64,000 nt of DNA from Streptomyces sp. NBC_01549 (GCF_026339955.1 NZ_JAPEPW010000002.1:1-64000); one strand, 5' to 3'. Counted from the first letter of the stretch, positions 35,544-44,654 are shown. Numbers and translations are program-made. The notes: generated from the sequence alone by a model not told the origin.

Positions 35544-35604
35544 AGCAAGATCAAGAAAGCATGTTGATGATCTGCACGCCCTTAGGGTGCGTATTGAGTT
35601 GTGA

Positions 35605-36117
35605 TCAATGGGCGGTTCTCGTGAGTTCTTTGAGCCAGATCATCGAGGCACGCAGGTGGAGGCCGGCGAGGTAGCTGGCCGGGGTCTTGTCGTATCGGGT
35701 GGCGATGCCCCGCCAGGCCTTGAGCTTGTTGATCAGGCGCTCGACGGTGTTCCTCTCCTTGTAGAGGTCGGCGTCGTGGCTGACGGGCCGGCCGCCGCTG
35801 GAGCCCTTCTTCTTCCGGTTGGCGGCTTGGTCCCTCTTCTCCGGGATGACTGCTTTGATGTGGCGTTTGCGCAGGTGGGCTCGGTTGCCGCGGGAGGAGT
35901 AGGCCTTGTCCCCGGCGACCGCGTCCGGGCGGGTGCGGGGGCGGCCGACGGGCCTGCGGACCCGTACCTTGTTGAGCACAGGGATGAATTGCGGGCTGTC
36001 CGCGGCCTGGCCCGCGGTCAGGACGATTGCCAGCGGGCGGCACTTTCGGTCGGCGGCGAGGTGGACCTTGCTGGTCTGCCCGCCCCTGGAACGTCCCAGG
36101 AGAGCGGCCTTCAGACG
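35605..36117 (-). CDS. IS5 family transposase, second frame (orfB)
   Basis: The downstream part of a split IS5 transposase: LKAALLGRSRGGQTSKVHLA, CRPLAIVLTAGQAADSPQFI, VAGDKAYSSRGNRAHLR (second Asp), then KERNTVERLINKLKAWRGIATRYDK with the catalytic Glu. It begins in the frame after orfA's stop at 36111, overlapping by a few bases. In this IS group the full transposase is made by ribosomal frameshifting between the two frames. No independent start codon is obvious. Confidence 0.75.
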   Translation of the reverse strand, partial: RLKAALLGRSRGGQTSKVHLAADRKCRPLAIVLTAGQAADSPQFIPVLNKVRVRRPVGRPRTRPDAVAGDKAYSSRGNRAHLRKRHIKAVIPEKRDQAANRKKKGSSGGRPVSHDADLYKERNTVERLINKLKAWRGIATRYDKTPASYLAGLHLRASMIWLKELTRTAH

Positions 36118-36596
36118 GACTCTGCGTCGGCGCCGGATGCGTCGCCGCTCTTCCCGTTCGGGATCCTGCCCGTTTCGTTCTTCGCAGTCGCCCCCTTTGA
36201 CCTGGCCTTCTCCTCTTCGGCGGCGGCCTTCTCCAGGACGGTGAGGAGGTCCTGGTCCAGGTGCATCCCGGCGGCGTCGTGATGGGCGCGCGCGGTGGTG
36301 GAGTCGATGCTGACCAGGGACAGATCCACCTCGCCGCGCTTCGCGGCTTCCGTGATCAGGCCCTCCAGCAGAGCCTCGAAGACGCCCGCGTCACGCCACT
36401 GCCGAAAGCGGTTGTGCACAGTGGACCAGGCGCCGAACTCCTGGGGCATCTCCCGCCACTGGCCGCCGGTCTTGAACCGCCAAATCACGCCTTCGAACTG
36501 CTGCCGCAGCCGCGTGGGGTACGGGCCGTACTCGTCGATCGGCAAGTACGGCTCGATGAACTCCCACTCCTCATCCGTCAGTTGCACTCGCGTCAC
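36111..36596 (-). CDS. IS5 family transposase, first frame (orfA)
   Basis: A 161-residue product with the N-terminal IS5 domain (LTDEEWEFIEPYLPIDEYGPYP, GVIWRFKTGGQWREMPQEFG, TVHNRFRQWRDAGVF) and the first catalytic Asp in LVSIDSTTARAHHDAAG. It ends in a charged Lys/Glu/Ala linker (EKAAAEEEKARSKGATAKN). The remaining catalytic residues are in orfB. Confidence 0.8.
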   Translation of the reverse strand: MTRVQLTDEEWEFIEPYLPIDEYGPYPTRLRQQFEGVIWRFKTGGQWREMPQEFGAWSTVHNRFRQWRDAGVFEALLEGLITEAAKRGEVDLSLVSIDSTTARAHHDAAGMHLDQDLLTVLEKAAAEEEKARSKGATAKNETGRIPNGKSGDASGADAESV

Positions 36597-36715
36597 ACAA
36601 GAAGATCTACCGCTCCAAGCCCTGCCGCGAGGACGAAACCCGCAGATTGATCGCGACTCGATACAGGCCCTAGTAGTCGGGTCGCCCGGGGGAATCTCAC
36701 CCCCGGGCTCCCACG

Positions 36716-36749
36716 GAACCGTACGTGACAGTCTCCCGTCATACGGCTC
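36716..36749 (-). ncRNA. Group II intron domain V
   Basis: The 34-nt stretch read on the minus strand starts GAGCCGUAUGACGGGA and ends CACGUACGGUUC, the strongly conserved catalytic hairpin of bacterial group II introns. It lies directly downstream of the reverse transcriptase stop. A GC-rich hairpin (GCCCGGGGG / CCCCCGGGC) follows as domain VI. Confidence 0.85.
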
Positions 36750-38010
36750 TTGTCGTTCTGGGCCTCGCCCCTGCCGGGGCCGCCCAGGTCCAGTGAGCGA
36801 AGTACTTCGGGCGCAACGTGTGGCCTTGGGCCAGCCGTTGCAGGGCTTGTTTCATCCCGACCCGGTACTTCTTCTGAATCCACCGCAGCAAGTAGGTGTT
36901 GATGCGGTCGAACAGCGGATACAGCGCTGAGCGGTAGAAGCGCCCGTAGTAGTTCATCCATCCCCGAACCACCGGATTGACCGTCCGGGTCAGATCGGAT
37001 GACTCCTGCGCCGTGCGCCGGTGCAGCCTCCAGGACCGCACCGTCCTGCTCAGCCTCTTCAGGGCTTGGTTACTGATCGCGGGCAGGAACGCGGTGAACA
37101 TCACCCCGTGTCTGTCCTTGGCTCCTCGCGGCCGGAACGTGAACCCCAGGAACGTGAACTCGGTGACCGGAAACCGGCCCCGACGGTTGTCGTCCTTGCA
37201 GTACACGATCCTGGTCTTGTCCGGATGCAGCTCCAGACCGACCTCGGCCATCCTGGACCGCAGCGCGGCCAGGACACGTTCCGCTTCCGCCAGGGTGCGG
37301 CAGTGCACCACCGCATCATCGGCGTAACGCTCGAACGGGCAGCCCGGGTACTCTCGGACCATCCACGCATCGAACGCATAGTGCAGAAACAGGTTCGCCA
37401 AGACGGGCGACACCGCAGAACCCTGCGGCGTGCCCTCTACCCGCTCAGTCGTGGACCCGTCAGGCAGGCGCAGCCCCGCGGCCAGCCACCGCTTGACATA
37501 CAGCACCACCCAACCGGCGTCGGTGTGCGCCTCGACCGCGGCCACCACTTTGTCCCACGGGACGGTGTCGAAGAACTTCCGGATGTCGAGCTCGACCACC
37601 CAGTCGAACCGCCAGCACCGCTCCCGGCAGGACGCAACGGCGTCCAGTGCCGACTTGCCCGGCCGATACCCGAAGGAGTCCGCGTGGAAGATCTGCTCCA
37701 CCCGCTCCGACAGATGTCCGGCCACCACCGTCTGCGCGACCCTGTCGGCGACGGTCGGCACCCCTAACACCCTGATGCCACCCCCGCTCTTGGGGATCGG
37801 CACCGCTTTGACGTCCGGTGGGAAGTACGTGCCCGAGGACATCCGGTTCCAGACCTTGTACAAGTTGTTCTTCAGGTCCTTCTCGAACGCCTCGACCGAC
37901 ACTCCGTCCACCCCGGACGAGCCCTTGTTCCCTCTCACCTTCACCCAGGCGTCCCACACCTCCTGCTTGGAGATGTCGAACGGCTTGGCCGACGCTTTCA
38001 ACTCGTCCAT
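36739..38010 (-). CDS. ltrA: Group II intron reverse transcriptase/maturase
   Basis: A 423-residue intron-encoded protein. The reverse transcriptase blocks are in order: GNKGSSGVDGVSVEAFEKDL, RVLGVPTVADRVAQTVV, FGYRPGKSALDAV, VVELDIRKFFDTVPW, GTPQGSAVSPVLANLFLHYAFD, the active site FERYADDAVVHC, and ELHPDKTRIV with FLGFTF. A maturase X domain follows (VNPVVRGWMNYYGRFYRSAL). There is no HNH endonuclease domain after KYFAHW, typical of endonuclease-lacking classes. All catalytic Asp residues are intact, so the intron may be active. It helps splicing of its own RNA and drives retrohoming. Confidence 0.93.
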   Translation of the reverse strand: MDELKASAKPFDISKQEVWDAWVKVRGNKGSSGVDGVSVEAFEKDLKNNLYKVWNRMSSGTYFPPDVKAVPIPKSGGGIRVLGVPTVADRVAQTVVAGHLSERVEQIFHADSFGYRPGKSALDAVASCRERCWRFDWVVELDIRKFFDTVPWDKVVAAVEAHTDAGWVVLYVKRWLAAGLRLPDGSTTERVEGTPQGSAVSPVLANLFLHYAFDAWMVREYPGCPFERYADDAVVHCRTLAEAERVLAALRSRMAEVGLELHPDKTRIVYCKDDNRRGRFPVTEFTFLGFTFRPRGAKDRHGVMFTAFLPAISNQALKRLSRTVRSWRLHRRTAQESSDLTRTVNPVVRGWMNYYGRFYRSALYPLFDRINTYLLRWIQKKYRVGMKQALQRLAQGHTLRPKYFAHWTWAAPAGARPRTTRAV

Positions 38011-38601
38011 CCCGCTCCTCCCGGAAAACTTCCGGTTGACCGAACAAACCAGTCACGAACAACCCGGCCCCTTCGCTCCACCCCGATTACCGGGGCTTGC
38101 CCACTACTACGAGCCGGTCCGCCGGCGCGCCGCGCGACGGTACTCAGCACCCGGTCGGAGGACTTCCGGACCGGGCTCTTCCTGTCGCCCCGGCCGCTGA
38201 GCCAGGGCAGTATCGCGACACGCCTTCCCACGTTCCGCACGGAAGCCGCAGACCGGGCTCGCGCCGCCTTCATGCCGGACACCGCCTGGCCAATAAGCGG
38301 TCACCCGCCAGGCTTGTCCCGGGATCCTGAAGTCACCCCGGTTTCGATGTCACCTACTACTTACGACACGTCATCAGCGGTTCACTCGCGTTCGCCTTCC
38401 CGGTCCCCACCTGACGCCTGACCAGCGCCTTTTCCCCGGACGCTCACCACGACGGTCTTCAGCCAACGCAGCTCGGGGCGGTTTGACGCCTCCCACCGCA
38501 GGGCGACGCCGAAGGGCCACAAGACCTTCATCTTCCGCACAGCACCACATCAAGCAGGGTCTCTGCCTACATCAACCTCACTCTCAGTGTTCGTGGCACA
38601 C

Positions 38602-38698
38602 CTCCAGCCGTAGATCGTTATGTGCCCTGGTCTTGGGGCTGTCTGCCACTGGCGGAAACTCAGGTGGCCTCAGCGCACGATCTGGGTAGAGTCGGGCA
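38602..38698. other. Short flank between intron 5' end and acetyltransferase
   Basis: Begins CTCCAGCCGTAGATC, similar to CTCCAGCCATAGACC at the end of the acetyltransferase gene (39183 onward), so it may be the 3' tip of a lost second copy. It also contains the upstream region of the acetyltransferase gene. Confidence 0.3.
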
Positions 38699-39193
38699 AT
38701 GCCCGAGCTGAAGCGGCTGCATGCCGACCACGCCCCGGCGGTCCTGGCCTTCGAGCTGGCGAACCGCACCTACTTCGCTGCCTCGATCTCCGACCGCGGC
38801 GACGACTTCTTCGACCAGTTCACCGACCGGTACAACGCCTCGCTGGTCGAGCAGGAGGCCGGCATCTGCGCCTTCTACGTGCTCGTCGCCGAGGACGGCT
38901 CGGTACTCGGCAGGTTCAACCTGTACGACTTGGAGGACGGCACTGCCAGACTCGGCTACCGGGTCGCGGAGCGGGTCGCCGGCCGCGGCGTGGCGACCGC
39001 GACCGTCCGGGAGCTGTGCCGGATGGCGACAGCGATGCACGGCCTGCTCACACTGCGGGCGGCCACCTCCCACGACAACGCCGCGTCCCAGAAAGTCTTG
39101 GCCAAGGCCGGGTTCGTCTCGGTTGGCCCTGCCACCCCGGCCGATCTCGGCGGCAAGTCAGGCACTTGGTACCAGCGCGACCTCCAGCCATAG
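38699..39193 (+). CDS. GNAT family N-acetyltransferase (RimJ/RimL-like)
   Basis: A 164-residue acetyltransferase. FYVLVAEDGSVLGRFNLYDL and ARLGYRVAERVAGRGVATATVRELC carry the acetyl-CoA binding pattern (R/Q-x-x-G-x-G/A as VAGRGVA). THNDNAxSxxV appears as TSHDNAASQKVLAKAGFVSVG. The substrate is unknown; relatives modify ribosomal proteins or small amines. It is intact although surrounded by mobile DNA, between a group II intron and an IS701 fragment, and may be a passenger. Confidence 0.85.
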   Translation: MPELKRLHADHAPAVLAFELANRTYFAASISDRGDDFFDQFTDRYNASLVEQEAGICAFYVLVAEDGSVLGRFNLYDLEDGTARLGYRVAERVAGRGVATATVRELCRMATAMHGLLTLRAATSHDNAASQKVLAKAGFVSVGPATPADLGGKSGTWYQRDLQP

Positions 39194-39254
39194 ACCTTGA
39201 TCTTGCTCATGGGTCGGCTACGGGAAGGCTGCGGCCACCGCTGATCATCGGTGC

Positions 39255-39563
39255 GTGAAGACTAACGATCTTGCGACGGCCGCAGGTCACAGCGTGGACC
39301 CTGCTCGCTGGCAGGAAGCGTTCGAGGGCCTGATGAGCCGGATAGCCGGCCGGTTCGCCCGGGTTGAACCCCGGCGTCGGGTACGGGATCTGATGCTGGG
39401 GCTGCTGTCGGACCTGCCATGCAAAAACTGTTGGAGCATCGCCGAGTGGGCCGGAGAGGCCACCCCGGACGGCATGCAGCACCTGCTCTGCCGGGCCCGA
39501 TGGGATGCCGACGCCGTGCGCGATGACGTGCGCGAGTACGTCCTGGAGCATCTACTGCTCTGA
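39255..39563 (+). pseudogene. IS701 family transposase, N-terminal fragment
   Basis: Reads WQEAFEGLMSRIAGRFARVEPRRRVRDLMLGLLSDLP, KNCWSIAEWAGEATPDGMQHLLCRARWDAD and VREYVLEHL (shown in parts), the N-terminal domain of IS701-type transposases. The catalytic part (normally starting VLVVDETG) is missing: the frame ends after LLL at a junction with the IS630 element. Confidence 0.85.
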
Positions 39564-39638
39564 CCGCATTGGGCCGCCGGGTTGGCCGTCGTGGCGGTTG
39601 GATGTGCGTTGACGTCCGTTCCGACCGCTGGAGGCGCG

Positions 39639-40760
39639 GTGGCTGAGCTTGTCCGTGTGCGCAGACTGACTGACCAGGAGGGGCAGCGGCTGCAGCAGAT
39701 CGTGCGCCGGGGCAGCACGAGTTCGGTGCGTTACCGGCGGGCGATGATGCTGCTGGCCTCGGCCGGCGGGAACCGCGTGCCGGTGATCGCCCAGCTGGTG
39801 CAGGCCGACGAGGACACCGTCCGTGATGTCATCCACCGCTTCGACGACGTGGGCCTGGCCTGCTTGGACCCTCGGTGGGCGGGAGGCCGTCCCCGCCTGC
39901 TCAGCACTGACGACGAGGACTTCGTCATCCAGACGGCCACTACCCGCCCCGCCAAGCTCGGCCAGCCCTTCACCCGCTGGTCTCTGCGCAAACTCGTCGC
40001 CTACCTGCGGAAAGTCCACGGCCGGGTGATCCGCATTGGCCGCGAGGCGTTACGCGGCCTGCTCGCCCGCCGTGGTGTCACCTTCCAGCGCACGAAGACA
40101 TGGAAGGAATCCCCCGACCCGGACCGTGAGGTGAAGCTGGACCGGATCGAGGAGGTCCTGGACCGCTTCCCCGACCGGGCCTTCGCCTTCGATGAGTTCG
40201 GACCGCTCGGGATCCGGCCCACCGCGGGCTCGGGCTGGGCCGCGCGGAAACATCCCGACCGGGTGCCGGCCACGTACCACCGCACCCACGGGGTGCGCTA
40301 CTTCCACGGCTGCTACTCGGTCGGCGACGACCGCTTGTGGGGCCTCAACCGCCGAAAGAAAGGTGCCGCGAACACGCTGGCCGCGCTGAAGTCGATCCGG
40401 GCCGCCCGGCCCGACGGCGCACCGATCTACGTCATCCTGGACAACCTGTCCGCCCACAAAGGCGCCGACATCCGCCGCTGGGCGAAGAAACACAAGGTCG
40501 AATTGTGCTTCACCCCGGCCTACGCCTCGTGGGCGAACCCGATCGAGGCGCACTTCGGACCGCTGAGGCAGTTCACCATCGCCAACTCCCACCACCCCAA
40601 CCACCCCGTGCAGACCCGGGCCCTGCACGCCTACCTGCGCTGGCGCAACGCCAACGCCCGCCACCGCGACGCCCTGGCCGCCGAACGCAAGGAACGCGCC
40701 CGCATCCGCAGCGAGAAGGGCATCTGCTGGGGCGGACGCCCGCTCACGACGGCAGCCTGA
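39639..40760 (+). CDS. IS630 family transposase
   Basis: A 373-residue intact transposase. The N-terminal winged-helix domain (LTDQEGQRLQQIVRRGSTSS, VPVIAQLVQADEDTVRDVIHRF, WSLRKLVAYLRK) is followed by the DDE domain: AFAFDEFGPLGIRPTAGSGW (first Asp), YVILDNLSAHKG (second Asp), YASWANPIEAHFGPLRQFTI (Glu). GTG 39639 is preferred, with GGAGG directly upstream. The element interrupts the IS701 fragment at its left. Terminal repeats were not resolved. Confidence 0.9.
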   Translation: MAELVRVRRLTDQEGQRLQQIVRRGSTSSVRYRRAMMLLASAGGNRVPVIAQLVQADEDTVRDVIHRFDDVGLACLDPRWAGGRPRLLSTDDEDFVIQTATTRPAKLGQPFTRWSLRKLVAYLRKVHGRVIRIGREALRGLLARRGVTFQRTKTWKESPDPDREVKLDRIEEVLDRFPDRAFAFDEFGPLGIRPTAGSGWAARKHPDRVPATYHRTHGVRYFHGCYSVGDDRLWGLNRRKKGAANTLAALKSIRAARPDGAPIYVILDNLSAHKGADIRRWAKKHKVELCFTPAYASWANPIEAHFGPLRQFTIANSHHPNHPVQTRALHAYLRWRNANARHRDALAAERKERARIRSEKGICWGGRPLTTAA

Positions 40761-40778
40761 CCAAAACGCTCCGGGGGG

Positions 40779-41177
40779 TCAAACCACCAGCGCCGCGTGC
40801 AGCGCACTGAAGGTCTCACGAAGCTCCAACGTGGCGATCGGATCGATCTCCATCTGCAAATGGCACACGTCGTCGTCGCCGTTGGGAATCAGGCGCACGA
40901 AAAAGGCGAAACCGTCCCCGACTGGCTCCGCCTTCAACGTCAGCGGATTGTTCCGACCGGGAGTCACCGCCGCCGAAAAGCGTCCACCCGACGGCGCGCG
41001 CAGGTGAGAGAGCATGCGGGCCACGAAGTCCACAACCTCCGCAGCGCTGAGATCCGCGGTGAAGTCAGCTGTCAGCCAGGAGGACCAATCTGCGGTGATC
41101 TGCCAGCTGTCCGCACGGGTCCGAGCCAGTTCCAGCCACACAGCATCGTTGCCGAGGCGTATCCGCGGCTCTTCCAT
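40779..41177 (-). CDS. Conserved hypothetical protein (DUF6228-like, uncertain)
   Basis: A 132-residue soluble protein. RIRLGNDAVWLELARTRADS, WQITADWSSWLTADFTADLSAAEVVDFVARML and VCHLQMEIDPIATLELRETF (parts) suggest a compact alpha/beta fold resembling small Streptomyces DUF6228-type proteins that are sometimes encoded near toxins, but the match is weak. ATG 41177 is preceded by GGAGGG. It converges on the IS630 transposase, 18 bp away. Confidence 0.55.
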   Translation of the reverse strand: MEEPRIRLGNDAVWLELARTRADSWQITADWSSWLTADFTADLSAAEVVDFVARMLSHLRAPSGGRFSAAVTPGRNNPLTLKAEPVGDGFAFFVRLIPNGDDDVCHLQMEIDPIATLELRETFSALHAALVV

Positions 41178-41442
41178 CGTCGCCCTCCGACATCCATGGT
41201 CTGGACTCAAGATCATATGGGCCGGATCTCCATCGTCGGAAGTCGCCACTTGCCATCCACCCACCCGCCACCCCGGCGAACCTTCCCGGTCAGAGCACTC
41301 CCGTCTGCCGTCGGCCCACACACCGTGGAGCGGGCGTGGTTCAGGGCGTCAAGGTGGAGCGCGGCACTGTGCGAACGACCTTGACGCCCTGGGCCGCGTC
41401 CGCTCGGCTCTGCCTGGGTCGATGGCAGACGGGATGGAAGCC

Positions 41443-42573
41443 TCAGCCGGACCCGCCGCTGCGCAGTCGGTGGCGCTGGGCGAGGCGGATGACGTCGCGT
41501 GCGGTGATGATGCCGGTGAGGCGTTGGCCGTCGAGAACGAGAATGCGTACGCCGCCGCCCGGTCGGAGATTCCTGAGAGTGTTTTCCAGGAGGTCGACCG
41601 GGGCGCAGGTGCTGCACTGCGACAGGGGAGTCGCCGCGTCGCGCAGCCGCAGCGTCCCCCGCTGCGCCGTGGGGATCTTCGCGAGCTGCGGCAGATGAAG
41701 CAGGCCGCTGGGGCGGCCCTCGAAGTCGAGCAGCGGCAGCGTCGAGTGGCGTGTGTTCAACGACGGCCCGTCGATGAAGCTCTGCACCGTTACCCAGTCG
41801 GGGGCGGTCTCCACGGGGGTGGACATGGCGTCGGCGGCCCGCAGCCCGGCCACGGCCTCGGCCAGGGCGGCCTGCTGCCGCTCGAGGTTGGCGGCGATCA
41901 GGATGAAGAAGCCGACGAACGCCAGCCACAAACCGCCCGCTGCGCCGCGCAGGAGAGAGATCAAACCGAGGGCGATCAGCAGCGTGCCGAGCACCTGGCC
42001 GCTGCGGCCGGCTGCTCGTTCGGCCCGCTCCCGGTCTCCGGTGCGCCACCACACCGCGGCCTGCACCACCCGGCCGCCGTCGAGAGGTGCGGCGGGCAGG
42101 AGGTTGAACACTCCCAGCAGGAGGTTCGTCCAGCCGAGCCACACCAAGACGGCCGCAGGCACCTTCCAGCCGAGTCCCGTGTCGAGTCCGATCCCTGCGG
42201 CGAGCGCCGCTCCGCCGATGATCAGGCTGGTGAGCGGTCCGATCACGGCCACGACGAAGGCCGCGCCGGGTGCGGGGGGCCTGCCCATTTTGGTCATGCC
42301 CCCGAGGGCCCAGAGGGTGACGTCGTGGACGGGAATGCCTTTGCGCCGGGCTGTGACGGCGTGCGCGGACTCGTGAGCCAGCAGGCTCAGCAGGAGCAGC
42401 AGGGCGCCGATGAGTCCGCCGAGTGTGTAGGCGGCCTGGGAATGTCCCGGGGCCCAGGCGGGAAGGGTCTGGCCGCCCAGGCCGTAGCCGAAGAGGAACA
42501 CCAGCACGGGCACGCTCCAGTGGAGGCGCAGGGGCACCCCAAGGACTCGCCCGATCCGCGGCGCGTTGTTCAT
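41443..42573 (-). CDS. Site-2 protease (M50 zinc metalloprotease) with C-terminal CBS pair
   Basis: A 376-residue membrane protease. Six helices lie in residues 15-220. The zinc site is HESAH in LSLLAHESAHAVTARRK, and the third ligand is in NLLPAAPLDGGRVVQ. Residues 245-370 form two CBS motifs (MSTPVETAPDWVTVQSFID and VRILVLDGQRLTGIITARDVI), which usually bind adenosyl nucleotides. Such proteins cut membrane-embedded anti-sigma factors or similar substrates, regulated by energy state. The ATG follows GGAGACAG. No substrate gene adjoins it. Confidence 0.92.
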   Translation of the reverse strand: MNNAPRIGRVLGVPLRLHWSVPVLVFLFGYGLGGQTLPAWAPGHSQAAYTLGGLIGALLLLLSLLAHESAHAVTARRKGIPVHDVTLWALGGMTKMGRPPAPGAAFVVAVIGPLTSLIIGGAALAAGIGLDTGLGWKVPAAVLVWLGWTNLLLGVFNLLPAAPLDGGRVVQAAVWWRTGDRERAERAAGRSGQVLGTLLIALGLISLLRGAAGGLWLAFVGFFILIAANLERQQAALAEAVAGLRAADAMSTPVETAPDWVTVQSFIDGPSLNTRHSTLPLLDFEGRPSGLLHLPQLAKIPTAQRGTLRLRDAATPLSQCSTCAPVDLLENTLRNLRPGGGVRILVLDGQRLTGIITARDVIRLAQRHRLRSGGSG

Positions 42574-43248
42574 CGCTGTCTCCTGCACGACTGAGCGTGC
42601 GTCCGTCCGTCCACGCGTGCCGGTGGGCCACGGCGGCTTCCGCGCGACCGGGCCTGCGCGGTGTGTCTCCTCACTTACAGTCTTGCTCCGTGGAGCCGCG
42701 TAACCGAGGACGTGGTAATCGAGGGCATAGACGTTTCTGCCGAGTAGGGCCGGGTGGCAACGGCCGTCGCCCAGGTCCAGGCATCCGCCCCGATCCTCCG
42801 GAAGAGCCCCGCCGCATTGCCCAGCACTGCCCGTCACGCCCGTCGCGGAAGCGCCCGCGAAAACCGCGGCCCAGGACACGATCACCAACGGGTCGGCCGC
42901 CGTCGCGCAACGCGCACCTGGCCGGGCGGCGCGGCATGCTGGAAGTGACGCCGGCCAGCGCCAGGTGTTCTGTGCGCGGAGGGAAGGCGAGGCGATGAAC
43001 AGGTATCCCGGGCGCGGTGGCCCGCTGAGCAGCGCGCGGTGATCGCGATGCGGGTGTGCGGGGTCCGGGATCCGGCAAGCAGGACCATGCTGCACCGGCC
43101 GGTGCGGACAAGGCGCCCGCGTCGCCGGCCCGTGGAACCGCCCTGGTGAGGAGGCCAACGGCCAACGCGTGGCTTAGCCCCGCCCCGGTCGGGAGCCGGG
43201 CTGATGCGTCAGCCGCATTCCGTGCATTTCAAGGCGGTGAGGTACGCC
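42574..43248. other. Gene-poor region between protease and sufC copy
   Basis: About 670 bp between divergent genes. The open frames here have Arg/Pro-rich composition and no family pattern. Both promoters must lie here; I see no clear operator. Confidence 0.35.
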
Positions 43249-44007
43249 ATGGCAACGTTGGAGATCCACGGCCTGCACTGTTCGGTCCAGACCGACACCG
43301 GTCCGCGCGAGATCCTGCGCGGGGTCGACCTGACCGTGCAGCAAGGTGACACTCACGCGATCATGGGACCGAACGGATCCGGCAAGACGACCCTTGCATA
43401 CGCTCTCGCCGGCCACCCCAAGTACAAGGTCACTTCCGGCACGGTCACCCTGGGCGGGGAGGACGTGCTGGCGATGAAGGTCGACGAGAGAGCCCGCGCC
43501 GGGATGTTCCTCGCCATGCAGTACCCCGTCGAGGTTCCCGGCGTCTCCGTGTCCAATTTCCTGCGCTCCGCCGCCACCGCTGTCCGCGGCGAGGCCCCTC
43601 GCTTGCGCATCTGGTTGAAAGAGGTCCGCGAGGCGATGGAGAGGCTCCAGATCGACCCGTCCTTCGCCGAGCGCAACGTCAACGAGGGCTTCTCCGGCGG
43701 AGAGAAAAAGCGCCACGAGATCCTCCAGCTGGAGTTGCTCAATCCGCGCATCGCGATCCTTGATGAGACCGACTCCGGGTTGGACATCGACGCGCTGCGC
43801 ATCGTGTCTGAAGGCGTCAACCGGGTCCGCGCCACCGGGCAGACCGCCACACTGCTGATCACCCACTACACGCGCATCCTGCGCTACGTCCACCCCGACC
43901 ACGTCCACGTCTTCGCCGAGGGCCGGATCATCGAATCCGGCGGCCCGGAGCTCGCGGACAAACTGGAGGAGGAGGGATACGAGGGATACGTGAAGGGCGA
44001 CGGCTGA
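43249..44007 (+). CDS. sufC: Orphan Fe-S cluster assembly ATPase SufC (paralogue)
   Basis: A 252-residue ABC ATPase matching SufC over its full length. Walker A is IMGPNGSGKTTLAYALAGH; the SufC-specific block is FLAMQYPVEVPGVSVSNFLR; the signature is EGFSGGEKKRHEILQLELL; Walker B and beyond is IAILDETDSGLDIDALRIVSEG. The end, YVHPDHVHVFAEGRIIESGG, is also standard. SufC normally energises the SufBD scaffold. Here sufB, sufD, sufS and sufU are absent, so this is a free-standing second copy. ATG 43249 has GGCGGTGAGG upstream. Nothing in the sequence suggests inactivity. Confidence 0.92.
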   Translation: MATLEIHGLHCSVQTDTGPREILRGVDLTVQQGDTHAIMGPNGSGKTTLAYALAGHPKYKVTSGTVTLGGEDVLAMKVDERARAGMFLAMQYPVEVPGVSVSNFLRSAATAVRGEAPRLRIWLKEVREAMERLQIDPSFAERNVNEGFSGGEKKRHEILQLELLNPRIAILDETDSGLDIDALRIVSEGVNRVRATGQTATLLITHYTRILRYVHPDHVHVFAEGRIIESGGPELADKLEEEGYEGYVKGDG

Positions 44008-44654
44008 CCGTCCCACCTCGTGCAGGCCGGACGTCGGCTGCGTCGAGGAGGTCGTTCGGGCACCGGGAACGGGGACGCCAAGCCCTGCCGCGCCGGTCAC
44101 TACGGGACCGTCGACTCACCAGTGGCGCGTACTGGCAGAGGGGCGGGCGGTTTGCGGTGGTCCAACTGCGGTCGAACATCACGGTCGTAGATACGGCGCC
44201 GTCGCCGTACGGGTGTTGAGGTCCTATGCCGCGCCTGTGGAAGTGACGACGCCGAGCTGTCTACGTGAAGTCCATTGATCTGGCCGGGCGGGCGCCCATA
44301 ACCGACCGGCAGGAGCGACCGGCGCAGATTCTGCCCGTCAGGTGATGTGCATCAGCCCACCAATCCAAGTCACAGTGGGCGACCCCGGCCAGCAGCGAGC
44401 GAGCCAAGAGTGGCAGTCGGGTCCACCCCCTGGCATTCTTGCTACAGAATCGACGGCGATGCCCCACTCCAGGAGGGAGATCGCTGTCGGTGCTCCGGGC
44501 GGCGAACGGTGAGCAGCGTCAGAAGGCGGGAGCTGGTGCTGAAGACGTTCGAGCAGGCGCGCAGCGGGGCGGGAACGAGGACCGCCTTGTACGAGGCAGG
44601 CGGGTAGACCCGCAGATAGGTTCCGGGATGAGTCATCGAAAACACGTCACCAGG
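44008..44654. other. Intergenic stretch without a recognisable gene
   Basis: Short frames only. One ending at 44607 (RRRELVLKTFEQARSGAGTR) has reasonable composition but no family. No strong hairpin directly follows sufC. Confidence 0.3.

Larger units (their letters stand above)
35583..36672 (-). mobile_element. IS5-type insertion sequence with two-frame transposase
   Basis: Imperfect inverted repeats of about 33 bp close the element: the left end starts TAGGGTGCGTATTGAGT (35583) and the right end, read inward, TAGGGCCTGTATCGAGT (from 36672), both followed by xGxGATCAAT and GCGG. A TA duplication would fit but cannot be separated from the repeat. It lies between the ISAzo13 tail and the 3' end of a group II intron, which it touches. 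Confidence 0.8.
36673..38601 (-). mobile_element. Group II intron with reverse transcriptase
   Basis: On the minus strand the element begins GTGTGCCACGAACACTGAG (5' end near 38601), the GUGYG-type start of bacterial group II introns. It contains the reverse transcriptase gene in domain IV and ends after domains V and VI with CCGACTAC near 36673. The 3' end touches the inverted repeat of the neighbouring IS5-type element. The exact ends are inferred from motifs, not from an empty site. Confidence 0.75.

Noticed and set aside
40779..41177. Possible immunity protein of a toxin system
   Set aside because: No toxin gene adjoins it and the resemblance to immunity families is weak, so it is kept as a hypothetical protein.
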